Assembly (NCBI RefSeq): GCF_029892965.1
Contig: NZ_JARXWN010000013.1
Location: 1-64,000, forward strand
DNA length: 64,000 bases
From: Dysgonomonas sp. PF1-14
Lineage (GTDB): Bacteria > Bacteroidota > Bacteroidia > Bacteroidales > Dysgonomonadaceae
Direction: 5' to 3'
Both the position numbers and the translations under genes were made by a program. Each line of letters starts with the position of its first letter. Within the stretch, counting starts at the first letter, position 1. Positions 45,917 through 55,284 of the stretch are shown in pieces. The notes under the pieces are model-generated. The model had not been told where the DNA came from. It made no database searches and worked only from the letters and a program-made list of their open reading frames with translations.

Positions 45917-48900
45917 ATGGAAAGCACAAATCATTATTTACGGACTATAGGTCTGTTCTTCCTATTCAGCTTTATGTCCATGTGGGCATATGCGCAAACA
46001 ATATCCGTACAGGGGATCGTGAAAGATCCTACAGGGGAACCCATCATCGGAGCCAGTGTAGTTGAACCTGGAACTACTAACGGTACTATGACCGATATAG
46101 ATGGAAATTATTCTATTCAGGTATCATCACAAGGTAAACTTACTGTTTCATTTATCGGCTATCAGCCGCAAGCAATAGATGTTTCGGGTAGAAACCGTAT
46201 TGATATTGTATTGGATGAAGATAATAAACTACTGGACGAAGTAGTTGTAATCGGCTATGGAACTCAACGAAGACAAGATGTGACCGGATCTATAGCATCA
46301 ATGCGCGGAGACATAATGCGCGAGATGCAATCGAGTAATATCTCGCAATCTTTACAGGGACGTATTGCTGGAGTAGAGATGACACAAACGTCTTCCCAGC
46401 CGGGTGCAAATATGCAGATTCGTATTCGTGGTACACGTTCATTGACCGGGTCTAACGATCCTTTGATTATTCTGGATGGAATTCCATTTATGGGAAGTCT
46501 TTCCGATGTTAATCCAAATGATATCAAAAGCCTTGATATACTGAAAGATGCTTCGTCTACAGCAATTTATGGTTCGCGTGGAGCAAACGGAGTAATTATG
46601 ATAAGTACGTATAAAGGTGAATCAGTGGCCTATGACAGACCTGTAGTGAATTATAATGCTTATTATGGAGTAAAAAGCCTACTAAACGAATATCCTATGA
46701 TGAATGCAAGCGAATTTACTGCATGGCGTGAAGAAGCAATCAAAAATGGAGCTAGCTGGCAGTATGGAGTTGATGAGGATAAATCGCTAAACACCAATTG
46801 GCAGGATTTGGTTTTCGAGAGTGCAATGGTTACTAGCCATGACCTCAATGTATCGGGTGTTACCAAAGGTGGGGGTTATAGTTTTGGTGTTGGATACTAT
46901 GATGAAACCAGTGTGCTGCCGGGGCAGGAATTTGAGCGATTCTCGTTGAGAGGAAGCTTTGATCAACAAATAGGGAGGCATTTTAAATTTGGTATCAATA
47001 CGATGAACTCATATGGTATCATTGATGGAGGACAGGATAATCCGTTGGGTAGTATCCTTTCTCTTACTCCGCTTACCAATCCGTACAATACTGATGGTTC
47101 CATAAAAACAGGTGAAATGTACATCAACAATATGGATGTATATTATAATCCGATGATGATAGAGTCGTTAGGAGACAGGTGGAAAGATCGTCGCAGAACT
47201 TTTGCTTCTTACAACTCGCTTTATGGTGAGGTTATGATTATTGATGGATTGCGCTATCGTTTGAATCTGGGGCTTAACTTCCGTCAGAATGACTATGGCA
47301 ATTATAAAGGTGCTGAAACACCATTCAATGCGTCAAAAACTTCTAATGGTACAATAGAAAATGCTCAGACGACAAACTGGACAATAGAAAACCTCTTGTA
47401 TTATGATAAAACCATTAATGAAAAACATAAAATAGGATTGGTAGCTATGTATTCGGCTGAACAAACAGAAAGTAGTGTTTCTAATGCTTATGCAGAAGAT
47501 ATTACTTCAGATGCTGTTCAACACTATAATTTTGGTTTGCTGGGTGATAATGGTAAGGTTACTTTCGATCCAGAAAAACAGATTTACTATAAGAGAGGCC
47601 TGCTGTCTGCAATGTTTCGTGCAATGTATTCATATGACGATAAGTATATGCTGACCGCGACTCTTCGTACCGATGGGTCTTCTGTATTATCCGATGGACA
47701 CAAATGGCATACTTATCCCGCTGTTTCGGCAGGCTGGAACATTACGGGAGAAGATTTTATGAAAGATGTGAAATGGCTCGACTTCCTAAAACTAAGAATT
47801 GGTTACGGACAAACTTCAAATCAGGCAATTCAACCATACCAAACTCTTGGGGGGCTGAGCACTAACTATTATAATTTCGGAGACCGGAATGTAAGTGGTT
47901 ATTATGTTTCTACCCTTCCAAATTACAGTTTAGGCTGGGAATATTCTACAACATGGAATTACGGTATTGATTTTACATTATTCAATCACCGTTTGTCAGG
48001 AACATTTGAGTATTATACCCAAAACACTCATGATGTGCTTGTCGCTCAGAGCCTGCCCCAATCTTCTGGTGTTACAGGTACTTTCATGACAAATATGGGT
48101 GAAACACGTAACAGAGGAGTCGAGTTGTCATTGAATGCTACAATACTGAAAGATTATAATGGCTGGAACTGGGATGTAGGTTTCAATGTCTATGCTAATA
48201 GAAATAAGATATTGTCTCTTGCCAGCGGACAGTTATATGATAAAGGAAATGGCTGGTTTGTAGGGCAGCCGATTGATGCTATCTACGATTTTAAGAAAAT
48301 TGGTATCTGGCAACAGGGAGAAGAGAACGAAGTCGTAAAATATGAAGGCTCTACTGGTCAGGTAGGTATGATAAAGATAGAATATACGGGAGACTATGAT
48401 GCAAATGGTAACCCAATACGCCAAATACAGCAGGGAACTACCCTTGATGATGACGACCGTCAGATATTAGGGTCGATAGAGCCTGATTTTCAGGGCGGTT
48501 TCAATACACGTGTGGGATATAAAGGATTTGACCTCAGTATCATTGGAAGCTATAAAAGCGGAGGACTGCTTGTCAGCTCGTTACATTCACAAACAAGTTA
48601 TCTGAATATGAACAGCGGACGACGAGGACAGATACAAATAGATTACTGGACACAGGACAATCCTACAAATGCCTATCCGAAACCTTATGGGCCGGAGGTG
48701 ACCAACAACCCTAAATATGCAAGTACATTGTCTTACTTTGATGCTTCGTATGTGAAAATAACAAATATTACTTTAGGATATAATTTCTCGGGTAAATGGA
48801 TGCAAAAGCTAGGTGTGAACAAGCTGAGAGTATATGCAACAGTTCAGAATCCGTTCATTTTTGCATCGGATTATTATTCTGAAACAGGACTGGATCCTCA

Positions 48901-49036
48901 GCCCAATGCTGATGGAGGAAATGGCTCTACGCAGGCTGTAGCTTCAAACTCTGTCCTACCATCGCGTATTGCAGTTGTAGGTTATAATACGCCGGCAACA
49001 CGCAACTATCTGTTCGGATTAAATGTATCATTCTAA
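45917..49036 (+). CDS. SusC-like TonB-dependent outer-membrane transporter 2
   Basis: 1039 residues. A signal peptide (~1-26) is followed by a carboxypeptidase-D regulatory-like domain (~29-107, QGIVKDPTGEPIIGASVVEPG), a plug (DEVVVIGYGTQ, ANMQIRIRGTRSL, SSTAIYGSRGANGVI) and a barrel with terminal Phe. It is only moderately similar to SusC-1, so the two may import oligosaccharides of different length or decoration. It is the first gene of the long second xylan unit, directly behind the operator array. Confidence 0.97.
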   Translation: MESTNHYLRTIGLFFLFSFMSMWAYAQTISVQGIVKDPTGEPIIGASVVEPGTTNGTMTDIDGNYSIQVSSQGKLTVSFIGYQPQAIDVSGRNRIDIVLDEDNKLLDEVVVIGYGTQRRQDVTGSIASMRGDIMREMQSSNISQSLQGRIAGVEMTQTSSQPGANMQIRIRGTRSLTGSNDPLIILDGIPFMGSLSDVNPNDIKSLDILKDASSTAIYGSRGANGVIMISTYKGESVAYDRPVVNYNAYYGVKSLLNEYPMMNASEFTAWREEAIKNGASWQYGVDEDKSLNTNWQDLVFESAMVTSHDLNVSGVTKGGGYSFGVGYYDETSVLPGQEFERFSLRGSFDQQIGRHFKFGINTMNSYGIIDGGQDNPLGSILSLTPLTNPYNTDGSIKTGEMYINNMDVYYNPMMIESLGDRWKDRRRTFASYNSLYGEVMIIDGLRYRLNLGLNFRQNDYGNYKGAETPFNASKTSNGTIENAQTTNWTIENLLYYDKTINEKHKIGLVAMYSAEQTESSVSNAYAEDITSDAVQHYNFGLLGDNGKVTFDPEKQIYYKRGLLSAMFRAMYSYDDKYMLTATLRTDGSSVLSDGHKWHTYPAVSAGWNITGEDFMKDVKWLDFLKLRIGYGQTSNQAIQPYQTLGGLSTNYYNFGDRNVSGYYVSTLPNYSLGWEYSTTWNYGIDFTLFNHRLSGTFEYYTQNTHDVLVAQSLPQSSGVTGTFMTNMGETRNRGVELSLNATILKDYNGWNWDVGFNVYANRNKILSLASGQLYDKGNGWFVGQPIDAIYDFKKIGIWQQGEENEVVKYEGSTGQVGMIKIEYTGDYDANGNPIRQIQQGTTLDDDDRQILGSIEPDFQGGFNTRVGYKGFDLSIIGSYKSGGLLVSSLHSQTSYLNMNSGRRGQIQIDYWTQDNPTNAYPKPYGPEVTNNPKYASTLSYFDASYVKITNITLGYNFSGKWMQKLGVNKLRVYATVQNPFIFASDYYSETGLDPQPNADGGNGSTQAVASNSVLPSRIAVVGYNTPATRNYLFGLNVSF

Positions 49037-49065
49037 TTATTGACAATATATCAAAAATATATGTT

Positions 49066-50910
49066 ATGAAAAATATTTTTTCTTTTATTATAATTGCGGT
49101 ACTTCTTCTGAGCTATTCGTGTTCGGATGTTTTAGATGAACAACCCCGCTCAGAAATAACTCCTGAGTTTTTTTCTACGAAACAAGGTATTGAAAAAGGA
49201 CTTTCTTCTGTGTATTCACAATTGCGTTGGATTTATGGCCCTGCGGGTATGATGTATCTAGCTGTAGGAGGTACAGACGAGGCTACCTATGGTGATAATA
49301 AAGATGGCTATGGTCTGGATTTGGACGCATACAATATCAATTCCGGTAATGGCGGATTGCCCACAGTATGGAACAATACTTTCCCGGCTATCAATACATG
49401 TAATGCCATTATAGAGAAAGGCTCCGAAGCAGGAGTTGATGCAGCACTGATTGCCGAAGCAAAATTCTTTCGTGCTTTCAACTATTTTTTACTCGTAACT
49501 ACCTTTGGCGATGCTCCTCTCGATTTGGGTTCAGGTGAATTGATGTTCAATACGACTCCATCCCGTCTTTCATCCCGTAATTCGGTAGAGGATGTATATA
49601 CAAAAACTATTCTACCCGATTTAGAAGCCGCAGTGTCAGAGCTTCCTGCTACACCACGTGTAACCAGCGCAACTAACAAGATCGCAGCACAACACTTTCT
49701 GGCAAAAGCTTACCTGACATACGCATGGTGGCTCGAACGCAACGGTAAAACTGATCCGAATGGTAAAACAACAGCAGAATATTTTCAGTTAGCTTATGAT
49801 GTAGCGATAAATGCAATAAAAACACCTGCTCCTTTTGGTTTACAAGCTACATTTTGGGATGTAAATGTTGCATCCAACGATTATAATAGCGAGATACTAT
49901 TTTGTGCCGATCATACATCTACAGACTATGTATATGACGAAAGTACGTCAAATAGCTGGGGGGCAAATGCCAGTGATAACCTGAAATCTAATCGCTCCAA
50001 CTTTGTTATGGCTTCGGACTTCGAACTGGCTGTAAACGGTAATAAGTTTATTTATCGTCAGGCAGTACAGGACTTAGGACGTCCTTGGCGCCTGCTGGTT
50101 CCTACTCACGAAGTGTTTACCAAGACATTTCCTGCAGTAGATAGAGAAATAGATACCCGCTTCAACGGAACGTTTGTTACAGTGTTTCGTTCCAATTATC
50201 AGGGACGCGAAGCTTATAATGGTACTATTCTTACCGGAATGAATAATATAAACATACTCGATGGCGATACTGTATTTTACTTCCCTGCTACTGATGTAGA
50301 CAAAAATAAGTTGCTGTTGGAATCTACAGGTAAGTTCGGATATTATTCCAATAAGGCTTACGGCGTATGGACTCCGTCTATGATAACAAGGCATAACTAT
50401 CCTTCAGTATGGAAATTCGGGCCTTACAGAGACGATCATTTACCGGATGGCGCATTGAAGAATGACGCTTCATCACGTCCGTTCCCGATAGCTAAATTAT
50501 CCGAAACATACCTGATAGCAGCTGAGGCTGCTGTTAAAGGAGCAAACACACAGGCTGGTTATTCGGCGAGAGATTTGGTAAATGTAATCCGTAAAAGAGC
50601 AGGTATGCCTAATAATGGCGGTGCAATGGTTACTGCTACGCCGGCTATTATCACAATTGATTATATATTGATGGAACGCTCACGCGAGTTATATGCTGAA
50701 AACCTGCGTTGGTATGACCTTACACGTACAGGAAAGCTCGAGGAATACGCAAAAACATATACAATGTGTGAAGCATATAGCTTTGAAGCGAAAAGTTATA
50801 CTCGTCCAATCGAGAAAAAACATTATTTGCGTCCGATTCCGGCAGGTCAGTTCGATAATCTGGATAATAGTGATGAAGAAAAGACCAACTATCAGAATCC
50901 GGGTTATTGA
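49066..50910 (+). CDS. SusD-like glycan-binding outer-membrane lipoprotein 2
   Basis: 614 residues. The lipoprotein signal ends LLSYSC (Cys20) followed by SDVLDEQPRSEITPEFF. Helical TPR-like segments (FRAFNYFLLVTTFGD, AQHFLAKAYLTYAWW) and the C-terminal LMERSRELYAENLRWYDLTR motif are typical of RagB/SusD. It is longer than SusD-1, with an extended middle loop region. It is the partner of SusC-2 and 29 nt after it. A hairpin follows before the enzyme genes. Confidence 0.95.
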   Translation: MKNIFSFIIIAVLLLSYSCSDVLDEQPRSEITPEFFSTKQGIEKGLSSVYSQLRWIYGPAGMMYLAVGGTDEATYGDNKDGYGLDLDAYNINSGNGGLPTVWNNTFPAINTCNAIIEKGSEAGVDAALIAEAKFFRAFNYFLLVTTFGDAPLDLGSGELMFNTTPSRLSSRNSVEDVYTKTILPDLEAAVSELPATPRVTSATNKIAAQHFLAKAYLTYAWWLERNGKTDPNGKTTAEYFQLAYDVAINAIKTPAPFGLQATFWDVNVASNDYNSEILFCADHTSTDYVYDESTSNSWGANASDNLKSNRSNFVMASDFELAVNGNKFIYRQAVQDLGRPWRLLVPTHEVFTKTFPAVDREIDTRFNGTFVTVFRSNYQGREAYNGTILTGMNNINILDGDTVFYFPATDVDKNKLLLESTGKFGYYSNKAYGVWTPSMITRHNYPSVWKFGPYRDDHLPDGALKNDASSRPFPIAKLSETYLIAAEAAVKGANTQAGYSARDLVNVIRKRAGMPNNGGAMVTATPAIITIDYILMERSRELYAENLRWYDLTRTGKLEEYAKTYTMCEAYSFEAKSYTRPIEKKHYLRPIPAGQFDNLDNSDEEKTNYQNPGY

Positions 50911-50951
50911 TTAGTAATGAAATAAATTTTTAGTAAAAATACTTCACTGTT

Positions 50952-51000
50952 ATTTCGAATGAAGTGAAATTTTTTTAAGATTCTTCACTTCATTCGAAAT
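50952..51000 (+). repeat. Perfect 17-bp inverted repeat between susD-2 and GH35
   Basis: ATTTCGAATGAAGTGAA (50952-50968) pairs with its exact complement (50984-51000) around a 15-nt T/A-rich loop. No T-run follows the stem. It may lower readthrough or stabilise the upstream susCD messenger. The 143-nt gap shows no TAnnTTTG box and no operator box. Confidence 0.6.
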
Positions 51001-51053
51001 GACAAAATGAAAAAAATATTAAATAACTCTTCCAACCTTATAACTAAAACGAG

Positions 51054-52760
51054 ATGAAAAAAATCAATGTAATTTTAATTTGCCTTATAGCTTTGTCTTC
51101 ACTCCTGTGTGCACAGAGTACCAGTCCCCATTTGACGAAGAAGGGTACAGCTACCCAGCTTATTGTCGGAGGGAAGCCATATCTCATTCTTGGCGGCGAA
51201 CTGGGTAATTCTACAGGCTCTTCACTCGAAGATATGCGGCAGGTTTGCGCCAAACTCGAAAAAATGCAGCTGAACACGATTCTTGTTCCTGCATATTGGG
51301 ATTTGGTAGAACCCGAAGAAGGTAAATTTGATTTTACGTTGATTGACGGTACAATAGAATTAGCACGCAAACACAATCTTAAGGTAGTCTTTCTGTGGTT
51401 TGGTGCATGGAAAAATTCTATGAGTTGTTATGCTCCTCTATGGTTTAAACAAGATTATAAGAAATATCCGCGCGCATATACCAAAGCGGGTAAACCACTC
51501 GAAATAGCCAGTTCATTTTCCGAAAATGTGTGCCAGGCAGACAACCGTGCTTTCTCTCAACTGATGAAACATATTGCAGCAGTTGACAAAGAGGATGGAA
51601 CTGTGATTATGGTACAGATAGAAAATGAAATCGGCATGCTCGAAGATGCCCGCGACTATTCCAACGAAGCTAATGCTTTGTTCAAGAAACAAGTTCCCGA
51701 AACATTAATGGATTATCTTTCCAAAAACAAGAAAGACCTGCATGTATGGCTACTCGAAAAGTGGGAGAGACAAGGCGCAAAAACAAAAGGCAACTGGCAG
51801 GAGGTTTTTGGAAATGATGCGTACACCGACGAAATATTCATGGCTTGGTCGTATGCGCAATATGTAGAGAAACTGGCGCAATCGGCACGTTCGATTTACA
51901 ATATACCATTGTTTGTAAATGCTGCGATGAATAGTCGTGGACGTAAGCCGGGTGAATATCCTTCAGCAGGTCCGTTAGCACATCTGATAGATATCTGGCA
52001 TTGCGGAGCGCCAAGCATCGACATATTAGCACCCGATTTGTATGATAAAGGATTTACCGACTGGGTAGCCCGATACAGGCTTCACAATAACCCACTGTTT
52101 ATACCCGAAGTAAGATTGGGTGATAATAACGGTGTACAGGCTTTTTATGTATTTGGCGAGCATGACGCAATCGGCTATTGTCCATTCTCGATAGAAAATG
52201 GTTCGCAAGACGCACCTTTGACTCAGGCTTATTCAAAATTGAAAGAATTAATGCCTGTCCTCACCAAATATCAAGGACAAGGACAATCGAAAGGACTTTT
52301 GTTCGATAAAGAAAATAAAGAGCGTATCATACATTACGATGACCTGAAAATAACATGTCGCCATTTTTTTACTCTTCCATGGGATTCACGTGCAACAGAC
52401 GGCAGCCAATGGGCGGAGGGTGGAGGTATTATACTTCGTCTGGCAAAGAATGAATACATTGTTGCAGGTAGTGGTATTGTGATCGAGTTTGAAAAAGAAG
52501 GAGAGAAAAAAAACATTGAAACGAAAACCTTGGGAGAAGACGGTTTCATTAGTCAAGGTGGACAAAAAACAGAACAAACCATATGGAGCGGTAGCCTCAG
52601 GGCAGGGATTGGCACTGTGGATGAAATCAGTATAAACGAAAAGGGAGAATTTTCTTACATCCGCCGTCTCAATGGAGATCAGACGCATCAGGGACGTCAT
52701 GTTCGCATCGGAGTCGACGATTTTAGCATTCTTCATGTAAAACTATACGAATATAAATAA
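51054..52760 (+). CDS. GH35 glycosidase (beta-galactosidase family) with DUF5597
   Basis: 568 residues. A signal peptide (~1-21) is followed by a GH35 TIM barrel with ENEIG at 190-194 (acid/base Glu192) and the nucleophile Glu352 in FIPEVRLG. A C-terminal beta-rich domain (~400-565) resembles DUF5597. GH35 enzymes remove beta-galactosyl, and some other beta-glycosyl, ends. In a xylan locus it could act on galactose in xylan side chains; this is inference. Its stop overlaps the GH115 start by one base (TAATG), indicating translational coupling. Confidence 0.82.
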   Translation: MKKINVILICLIALSSLLCAQSTSPHLTKKGTATQLIVGGKPYLILGGELGNSTGSSLEDMRQVCAKLEKMQLNTILVPAYWDLVEPEEGKFDFTLIDGTIELARKHNLKVVFLWFGAWKNSMSCYAPLWFKQDYKKYPRAYTKAGKPLEIASSFSENVCQADNRAFSQLMKHIAAVDKEDGTVIMVQIENEIGMLEDARDYSNEANALFKKQVPETLMDYLSKNKKDLHVWLLEKWERQGAKTKGNWQEVFGNDAYTDEIFMAWSYAQYVEKLAQSARSIYNIPLFVNAAMNSRGRKPGEYPSAGPLAHLIDIWHCGAPSIDILAPDLYDKGFTDWVARYRLHNNPLFIPEVRLGDNNGVQAFYVFGEHDAIGYCPFSIENGSQDAPLTQAYSKLKELMPVLTKYQGQGQSKGLLFDKENKERIIHYDDLKITCRHFFTLPWDSRATDGSQWAEGGGIILRLAKNEYIVAGSGIVIEFEKEGEKKNIETKTLGEDGFISQGGQKTEQTIWSGSLRAGIGTVDEISINEKGEFSYIRRLNGDQTHQGRHVRIGVDDFSILHVKLYEYK

Positions 52761-55270
52761 TGAAAAACCGGCATCTGACACATTTATTTCTGGCCATTGC
52801 ATTATGCCTTAGTATTAAGACATCTGCAACGGACAAGTTTGTAACATTTCATAAAGAAACATCATCATTCTGCTTGTTTTCAGAAAACGAAGCAGCCTCT
52901 GTAATGACTGACGATCAGGATTACAAAGGAGTCCTGCGTGCAGCAGGAGATTTGCGGAAAGACATCGCAAAAGTAACCGGAACTTTACCCGACAGAGGTA
53001 AAGGAAAATATACAATTATCATAGGTACAGCAGGTAAGTCAGCAATAATAGACCAGTTGATAAAAGATAACAAAATAGAAGCGAATGACATTCTGGGTAA
53101 GAATGAAAAATATATAATCAAGACAATAGACAATCCTATCGAAGGTGTTGGTCAGGCATTAGTGATTGCAGGAAGCGACAAGCGCGGAACTATCTACGGC
53201 ATATACGAGCTGTCTGCTCAGATCGGGGTTTCCCCTTGGTATTACTGGGCTGACGTTCCTGTCGAAAAGCAAAAGGAAATATTCATCAAGTCGGGTACTT
53301 ATACCGATGGAGAACCGGCAGTAACGTATCGTGGTATTTTCCTGAATGATGAATGGCCTTCGCTTGGGGGTTGGGCAGGTGCTACATTCGGCGATTTCAA
53401 CCATAAGTTCTACGAAAAAGTCTTCGAACTGATACTTCGTCTCAAAGGCAACTTCCTCTGGCCTGCCATGTGGGGGAGCGCTTTCTATGACGATGACCCG
53501 CAAAACGGAGTTCTGGCTGATGAAATGGGTATTGTAATGAGCACATCGCACCATGAACCAATGGCAATGGCTCAGCAGGACTGGCATCGATATACAAAAA
53601 GAAATAATCTTTCGAAGCAATGGGACTACACTAAAAACACCAAAATCTTGCAGGACTCCTGGCGTTTTGGTATAGAACGCGCAAAGAATTGGGAGAAAGT
53701 AGTAACCGTAGGCATGCGCGGTGATGGTGATGAAGCCATGGAAGAAGGAACTAATATTGCTTTGCTGGAGAAAATAGTAAAAGACCAGCGAAATATCATC
53801 AAAGAAGTAACGGGCAAGAAACCTGAAGAAACCCCGCAAGTGTGGGCATTATACAAAGAGGTGCAGGATTATTATGACAATGGTATGCGTGTACCTGACG
53901 ATGTCACCCTTCTTCTCTGTGACGACAACTGGGGCAATGTTCGCAAACTTCCGGATTTAAATGCAAAACCACGCAAAGGAGGTTATGGTATGTATTATCA
54001 TTTCGATTATGTAGGCGCACCACGAAACTCTAAGTGGGTTAACATAAGTCCTGTACAACGTGTTTGGGAACAGATGAACCTGACCTATCAGTATGGAGTG
54101 GATAAGATATGGATAGTCAATGTAGGCGATCTCAAGCCAATGGAATACCCTATCAGCTTCTTCCTCGATATGGCATGGAATCCGAACCGTTTTAATGCAA
54201 AGAATTTGCTCGATCATACCGAACAATGGTGTGCACAGCAATTCGGAGAAAAATATGCAAAAGAGTCGGCACGCATTATAAACCTATATACGAAATACAA
54301 CCGCAGAGTAACACCGGAGTTGCTGAACGAAAACACTTACAGCATCGAAAACTATAACGAGTTCGAAACCGTAGTGAACGATTACCGCGATCTGGTAGTA
54401 GATGCCATGCGCCTGTATTATCTGATACCCGACAGCAATAAAGATGCTTTCGATCAGTTGGTACTATTCCCTGTCAATGCCTGCTCCAATCTGTATGAAA
54501 TGTACTATGCTGTGGCAAAGAATCGCGAATATGCGGCAAAAGGTGATATGAAAGCAAACGAATGGGCTGATAAGGCAAAAGAATGCTTCGAGCGTGATTC
54601 GTTATTGACAGTTCATTACAATGAGGATATTGCCGAAGGCAAATGGGCTCATATGATGGATCAGGTACGTATCGGTTACACATCGTGGCAACAACCTGAT
54701 AAGAGTATTATGCCGAAGGTGGAATACCTGATGCAGACAATGATTTATAAAGAAAAAGTATTTGCCGAATCGGACGGTTATGTATCTGTAGAAGCGGAGA
54801 ACTTTACACGTCAGAACAACTCGTCCAATATTTCATGGACAGTAATTCCTCACTTGGGAAAAACGCTTTCGGGAATCACTACCATGCCTGTAACTGCCAG
54901 CCCCGAAAATGAAAATACATATCTTGAGTATGATGTAGAACTGAATACTACAGGTGAAGCAAGGCTTATTGTTCTGGTTTCGCCGACATTGAACTTCAAT
55001 TCAAATAAAGGTTTACGTTATGCTGTATCTATAGACCGAGGAAAAGAACAAGTCGTAAATATAAACGGTCATTATCGTGGCGAGCTGGGCGAGTGGCAAG
55101 CCAATAGTATTATTGAAACTTCTACAACGCACCCGATAGACAAGGCAGGGCGTCATACGATTCGTTTCCGTCCACTCGATCAGGGAATTGTATTACAAAA
55201 AATAATGCTGGATATGGGCGGATTAAAACCTAGTTATCTGGGTGCTCCTCAAAGCGAATTTGCAAACTAA
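52760..55270 (+). CDS. GH115 xylan alpha-glucuronidase
   Basis: 836 residues with a signal peptide (~1-23). The fold matches GH115: an N-terminal alpha/beta domain (~30-170), a TIM-barrel core ([75 protein letters not shown]), a helical domain (~480-640) and a C-terminal beta-sandwich. GH115 removes (methyl)glucuronic acid from internal xylosyl units of polymeric glucuronoxylan. With GH67 in the same unit, both internal and end-linked glucuronic acid can be removed. Confidence 0.93.
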   Translation: MKNRHLTHLFLAIALCLSIKTSATDKFVTFHKETSSFCLFSENEAASVMTDDQDYKGVLRAAGDLRKDIAKVTGTLPDRGKGKYTIIIGTAGKSAIIDQLIKDNKIEANDILGKNEKYIIKTIDNPIEGVGQALVIAGSDKRGTIYGIYELSAQIGVSPWYYWADVPVEKQKEIFIKSGTYTDGEPAVTYRGIFLNDEWPSLGGWAGATFGDFNHKFYEKVFELILRLKGNFLWPAMWGSAFYDDDPQNGVLADEMGIVMSTSHHEPMAMAQQDWHRYTKRNNLSKQWDYTKNTKILQDSWRFGIERAKNWEKVVTVGMRGDGDEAMEEGTNIALLEKIVKDQRNIIKEVTGKKPEETPQVWALYKEVQDYYDNGMRVPDDVTLLLCDDNWGNVRKLPDLNAKPRKGGYGMYYHFDYVGAPRNSKWVNISPVQRVWEQMNLTYQYGVDKIWIVNVGDLKPMEYPISFFLDMAWNPNRFNAKNLLDHTEQWCAQQFGEKYAKESARIINLYTKYNRRVTPELLNENTYSIENYNEFETVVNDYRDLVVDAMRLYYLIPDSNKDAFDQLVLFPVNACSNLYEMYYAVAKNREYAAKGDMKANEWADKAKECFERDSLLTVHYNEDIAEGKWAHMMDQVRIGYTSWQQPDKSIMPKVEYLMQTMIYKEKVFAESDGYVSVEAENFTRQNNSSNISWTVIPHLGKTLSGITTMPVTASPENENTYLEYDVELNTTGEARLIVLVSPTLNFNSNKGLRYAVSIDRGKEQVVNINGHYRGELGEWQANSIIETSTTHPIDKAGRHTIRFRPLDQGIVLQKIMLDMGGLKPSYLGAPQSEFAN

Positions 55271-55284
55271 AAATAAACTATCGT

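Noticed and set aside
50693-50914. Small plus-strand ORF over the end of susD-2
   Set aside because: It lies in another frame of a clear SusD C-terminus and has no independent support.
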